Positions 61,169 through 64,000 of a stretch of DNA of 64,000 nt are shown here, in pieces. The notes beneath the pieces were generated by a model. That model made no database searches, was not told where the DNA came from, and saw nothing but the letters and a program-made list of their open reading frames with translations. The stretch spans positions 62,001 through 126,000 of the forward strand of contig JBCBIJ010000007.1 in the NCBI GenBank assembly GCA_038524795.1, in the 5' to 3' direction. Every line of letters begins with the position of its first letter. Positions within the stretch are counted from its first letter, which is position 1. The position numbers were made by a program, and so were the translations under genes. This DNA is from CALBPI01 sp038524795. GTDB taxonomy: Bacteria > Pseudomonadota > Gammaproteobacteria > Steroidobacterales > Woeseiaceae.

Positions 61169-62551
61169 ATGAGCACCGGAAAAACCGTGCAGATCATCGG
61201 CGCCGTTGTCGACGTGGAATTCCCGCGCGACGACATCCCCAGCATCTACGATGCGCTGATCCTGGATGACAATGGCCTGACCATGGAAGTCCAGCAGCAG
61301 CTGGGCGACGGCATTGTGCGCGCCATTGCGATGGGCGCCAGTGAAGGCCTCAAGCGCGGCATGGCCGTGACCAACACGAAGCAGCCGATTCAGGTTCCGG
61401 TTGGCGAAGCCACGCTGGGCCGCGTCATGAACGTACTGGGTCAGCCCGAAGATAAAGCCGGCCCGATCAACGCTGCGCAGACGCTGCCGATTCACCGTCC
61501 CGCGCCGAGCTACGAGGAACAGGCTTCCTCGCAGGAGCTGCTCGAGACGGGCGTTAAGGTGATCGACCTCATCATGCCGATCGCCAAGGGCGGTAAGGTC
61601 GGCCTGTTTGGTGGTGCCGGTGTTGGTAAGACCGTGACGCTCATGGAGCTCATCAACAACATCGCCGTTCAGCAGGAAGGTCTGTCGGTATTCGCGGGCG
61701 TCGGTGAACGTACTCGTGAGGGCAACGACTTCTACTACGAGATGGAAGAAGCCGGTGTACTCGACAAGGTGGCACTGGTTTACGGTCAGATGAACGAGCC
61801 GCCGGGCAACCGCCTGCGCGTCGCACTGACGGGCCTGACCATGGCCGAGTACTTCCGCGACGAAGGCCGTGACGTCCTGATGTTCATCGATAACATCTAC
61901 CGTTACACACTGGCGGGTACTGAAGTATCAGCGCTGCTGGGCCGTATGCCCTCAGCGGTGGGCTACCAGCCAACGCTGGCCGAGGAAATGGGCGTTCTGC
62001 AGGAGCGCATCACCTCGACCAAGACGGGTTCGATCACGTCATTCCAGGCCGTTTACGTCCCCGCCGATGACTTGACCGACCCCTCGCCGGCCACGACCTT
62101 TGCTCACCTTGATGCAACGCTCGTACTGTCGCGCCAGATCGCGGAGCTCGGCATCTACCCGGCCGTTGATCCGCTCGACTCGACCTCGCGTCTGCTCGAC
62201 CCGAACATCATCGGCCAGGAACACTACGACTGCGCGCGCGGCGTGCAGGCGGTACTGCAGACCTACAAAGAGCTGCAGGACATCATCGCGATTCTTGGTA
62301 TGGACGAGCTCTCCGAAGAACAGAAGCAGACCGTGACGCGGGCCCGCAAGATCCAGCGCTTCCTGTCGCAGCCGTTCTTCGTGGCGCAGCAGTTCACGGG
62401 TGCCGAAGGCAAGTACGTGTCGCTAGCCGACACGATCCGCGGTTTCCAGGGCATCGTCGACGGCGATTACGACCACCTCCCCGAGCAGGCCTTCTACATG
62501 GTTGGCTCGATCGAAGAGGCCGTCGAAAAAGCCAAAGGCATGAGCAACTAA
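61169..62551 (+). CDS. atpD: ATP synthase F1 subunit beta (catalytic)
   Basis: 460 residues. Catalytic P-loop GGAGVGKT, then GVGERTREGNDFYYEM and MNEPPGNRLRVALTGLTMAEYFRDE, and the DELSEEQK segment that contacts gamma. It carries out ATP synthesis and hydrolysis. Confidence 0.99.
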   Translation: MSTGKTVQIIGAVVDVEFPRDDIPSIYDALILDDNGLTMEVQQQLGDGIVRAIAMGASEGLKRGMAVTNTKQPIQVPVGEATLGRVMNVLGQPEDKAGPINAAQTLPIHRPAPSYEEQASSQELLETGVKVIDLIMPIAKGGKVGLFGGAGVGKTVTLMELINNIAVQQEGLSVFAGVGERTREGNDFYYEMEEAGVLDKVALVYGQMNEPPGNRLRVALTGLTMAEYFRDEGRDVLMFIDNIYRYTLAGTEVSALLGRMPSAVGYQPTLAEEMGVLQERITSTKTGSITSFQAVYVPADDLTDPSPATTFAHLDATLVLSRQIAELGIYPAVDPLDSTSRLLDPNIIGQEHYDCARGVQAVLQTYKELQDIIAILGMDELSEEQKQTVTRARKIQRFLSQPFFVAQQFTGAEGKYVSLADTIRGFQGIVDGDYDHLPEQAFYMVGSIEEAVEKAKGMSN

Positions 62552-62555
62552 GACC

Positions 62556-62972
62556 ATGCCCACGCTGCACGTCGACATCGTATCCGCGGAAGGCGAGATC
62601 TACTCGGGCGAGGCCGCCATGGTGTTCGCACCGGCGCAGCTCGGTGAGATCGGTATTGCGCCGCGACACGCACCACTGCTTACCGGTCTCAACGCCGGTG
62701 AAGTGCGCGTGCAAACACCCGAAGACGGCGACCGGTTCTTCTACATCACGGGCGGCATGATCGAGGTGCAGCCCAACATGGTGACGGTTCTGGCCGATAC
62801 GGCACTGCGCGGCGACGAGCTCGACGAGCAAGCGGCGCGCGAGGCCGAAGAAGCGGCGCGTGCGGCACTCGCGGGCGCGTCCAAAGAGACCGATCTCAAA
62901 CGTGCCCAGCAGGAGCTCGCCGAAGCTTCGGCGCGCCACCGCGCCGCGCAGCGCATGAAGGGCCGAAGCTGA
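62556..62972 (+). CDS. atpC: ATP synthase F1 subunit epsilon
   Basis: 138 residues. A beta-sandwich N-terminal domain (LHVDIVSAEGEIYSGEAAMVFAPAQLGEIGI) is followed by a C-terminal helix pair. It completes the operon 4 bp after atpD. Its TGA overlaps the apparent CTG start of the following acetyltransferase gene. Confidence 0.97.
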   Translation: MPTLHVDIVSAEGEIYSGEAAMVFAPAQLGEIGIAPRHAPLLTGLNAGEVRVQTPEDGDRFFYITGGMIEVQPNMVTVLADTALRGDELDEQAAREAEEAARAALAGASKETDLKRAQQELAEASARHRAAQRMKGRS

Positions 62973-63505
62973 CGGCGCCTGACGCCGTCGTCTTTCGACA
63001 CGCTGACGTCGCGGACGTCGGCTCCGTAGCCAAGTTTGCGGAACGCGTGTTCCGTGAGACCTTCGCGCCGCACAACACCGCCGAAAACATGGACCAGTAC
63101 GCCAACCAGGCGTTCGGTCCGGTGTCGATGGCGGCGCGAATGTCCAAGCCCACATCTGTCACGATCGTGGGCGAGACCGGGGGTGAGATCGTCGCCTACG
63201 CGCTGTTGTTCGAAGCGCCGCTTCCGGATTGCATCGACACGAAGGCACCCACGCGTTTTCTCGAGCGCTTCTACGTCGACAGCGCCTGGCACGGCAAAGG
63301 GCTTGCCGACCGCTTGCTTGCTGCGGTGCGCGCCGCCGTACTCGACACCGAGGCCAGACGCCTCTGGCTCACCGTCTGGGACCAGAATCCACGTGCTATT
63401 CGTTACTACGAAAAACGTGGCTTTACGTTGTGCGGCACCGTCGACTTCACGCTGGGCAACGATCGCCAACGCGACTTCGTGATGGCGATTCCGTTCAAGG
63501 GTTGA
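62969..63505 (+). CDS. GNAT-family N-acetyltransferase coupled to atpC
   Basis: 178 residues if it starts at CTG 62969, which overlaps the atpC stop as CTGA and has aaggg upstream. No ATG or GTG gives a complete domain: a GTG at 63047 would remove the first beta-strand (VVFRHADVADVGSVAKFAERVFRETF), which looks like a normal GNAT N-terminus. The acetyl-CoA site is FYVDSAWHGKGLADRLLAA, followed by LWLTVWDQNPRAIRYYEKRGF. The acceptor is unknown. Position after atpC implies cotranscription with the ATP synthase genes. Confidence 0.85.
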   Translation: MTAPDAVVFRHADVADVGSVAKFAERVFRETFAPHNTAENMDQYANQAFGPVSMAARMSKPTSVTIVGETGGEIVAYALLFEAPLPDCIDTKAPTRFLERFYVDSAWHGKGLADRLLAAVRAAVLDTEARRLWLTVWDQNPRAIRYYEKRGFTLCGTVDFTLGNDRQRDFVMAIPFKG

Positions 63506-63567
63506 TGCGCACGCGCCTCACGGCGCGGTGTTACCCTGATCGCTTGCGCTATTCGCAGAGGTAGGCG

Positions 63568-64000
63568 ATGCCCGATTCGCGGCCCATGCTTGTGTTGATG
63601 CCGGGGTTCGACGGTACGGGGCAACTGTTTGCACCACTCATCGAGCAGCTCGGCGCACGCGTGGACACACAGGTGATCGCCTACCCCGATCTCACGGATA
63701 CCCGGGCCTACGTCGATGACGTTGCCACACGTCTACCCGAGGACCGCGATCTCGTGCTCGTAGCCGAGTCGTTTTCCGGTCCCATCGCATTGCACCTGCT
63801 TGCGCAACACCCGGATCGCGTTCGCGCTGCCGTGCTTTCCACGACATTCGCCCGGCCACCGCTCGGTCTCGTTCTATCGTTGGCCAACAAGCTACGCTTG
63901 GCGAGCTTCGTGCGTCCCGCGATGAACGAACAAATCCTGCGTATGTTTTGCCTGAACGGTGTTGCCGACATCGCGTTGATACGGAGCATCGTCGATGTGG
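63568..64000 (+). CDS. Alpha/beta hydrolase, N-terminal part (runs off the window)
   Basis: 144 residues are visible from the ATG at 63568, with agaggt upstream. It begins MPDSRPMLVLMPGFDGTGQLFAPLIEQL and has the nucleophile elbow VAESFSGPIALHL, an A-x-S-x-S-G form of GxSxG. The catalytic acid and His would lie beyond the edge. The substrate cannot be predicted. It starts about 60 bp after the GNAT gene on the same strand. Confidence 0.8.
   Translation, partial: MPDSRPMLVLMPGFDGTGQLFAPLIEQLGARVDTQVIAYPDLTDTRAYVDDVATRLPEDRDLVLVAESFSGPIALHLLAQHPDRVRAAVLSTTFARPPLGLVLSLANKLRLASFVRPAMNEQILRMFCLNGVADIALIRSIVDV

Overview
The window is a GC-rich chromosomal segment spanning the replication-origin neighbourhood of a gammaproteobacterium. 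The evidence is the gene content and order: gyrB-recF-dnaN-dnaA on the minus strand; rpmH-rnpA-yidC, mnmE, mnmG, rsmG-parA-parB and the whole atpIBEFHAGDC operon on the plus strand; secB-gpsA-trmL; glyQ-glyS; and glnA with ntrBC. DnaA boxes, an AT-rich segment around dnaA, and three parS-like palindromes 2-4 kb from dnaA fit an oriC domain. Genes on both sides of dnaA mostly run away from it. I cannot name a genus from this.

Left arm (1-18.7 kb, mixed strands). It begins with the tail of an unknown gene and a divergent pair (unknown membrane protein; HerA-like ATPase). Next come a histidine kinase broken by a frameshift and an amber codon, and a tightly coupled Nudix / six-domain Kazal inhibitor / GNAT operon. 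A cell-envelope cluster follows (envC, a CtpA-type protease, yibQ), then yibN-grxC-secB-gpsA facing trmL, and a class 1B pyrD. The nitrogen-control block is ntrC-ntrB-DUF4124-glnA. A sigma-54-type promoter with an NtrC-like enhancer lies upstream of glnA, so this block looks like a self-contained nitrogen-assimilation circuit.

Middle (19-36 kb). glyQ-glyS-gmhB-plsC converge on gyrB-recF-dnaN-dnaA. rpmH, rnpA and yidC run the other way; an alpha/beta hydrolase-OsmC fusion lies opposite yidC, then mnmE and a membrane diguanylate cyclase. Two parS-like sites lie inside recF and a third just after it.

Right arm (36-64 kb). An ABC-2 exporter (permease plus ATPase) and a TAP-like S33 hydrolase are on the minus strand. 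mnmG is followed by a complete peptide-importer operon (oppA, B, C and a fused DF ATPase). Then come ydgA, cytochrome c4, a bacterial (6-4)/FeS photolyase, and an OprF-like porin with TSP3 repeats and a strong terminator. After these are rsmG-parA-parB, a degenerate EAL protein, the F1Fo ATP synthase operon, a GNAT protein coupled to atpC, and the start of an alpha/beta hydrolase that runs off the window.

Most of the window is conserved housekeeping. I see no CRISPR array, transposase, prophage, rRNA or tRNA, and no obviously new multi-gene defence or biosynthetic system. The parts most worth attention are the Kazal operon, the parS sites encoded inside recF, two apparent CTGA (CTG start / TGA stop) junctions, the broken kinase, and several proteins with altered key residues (GmhB, EAL, GGDEF).
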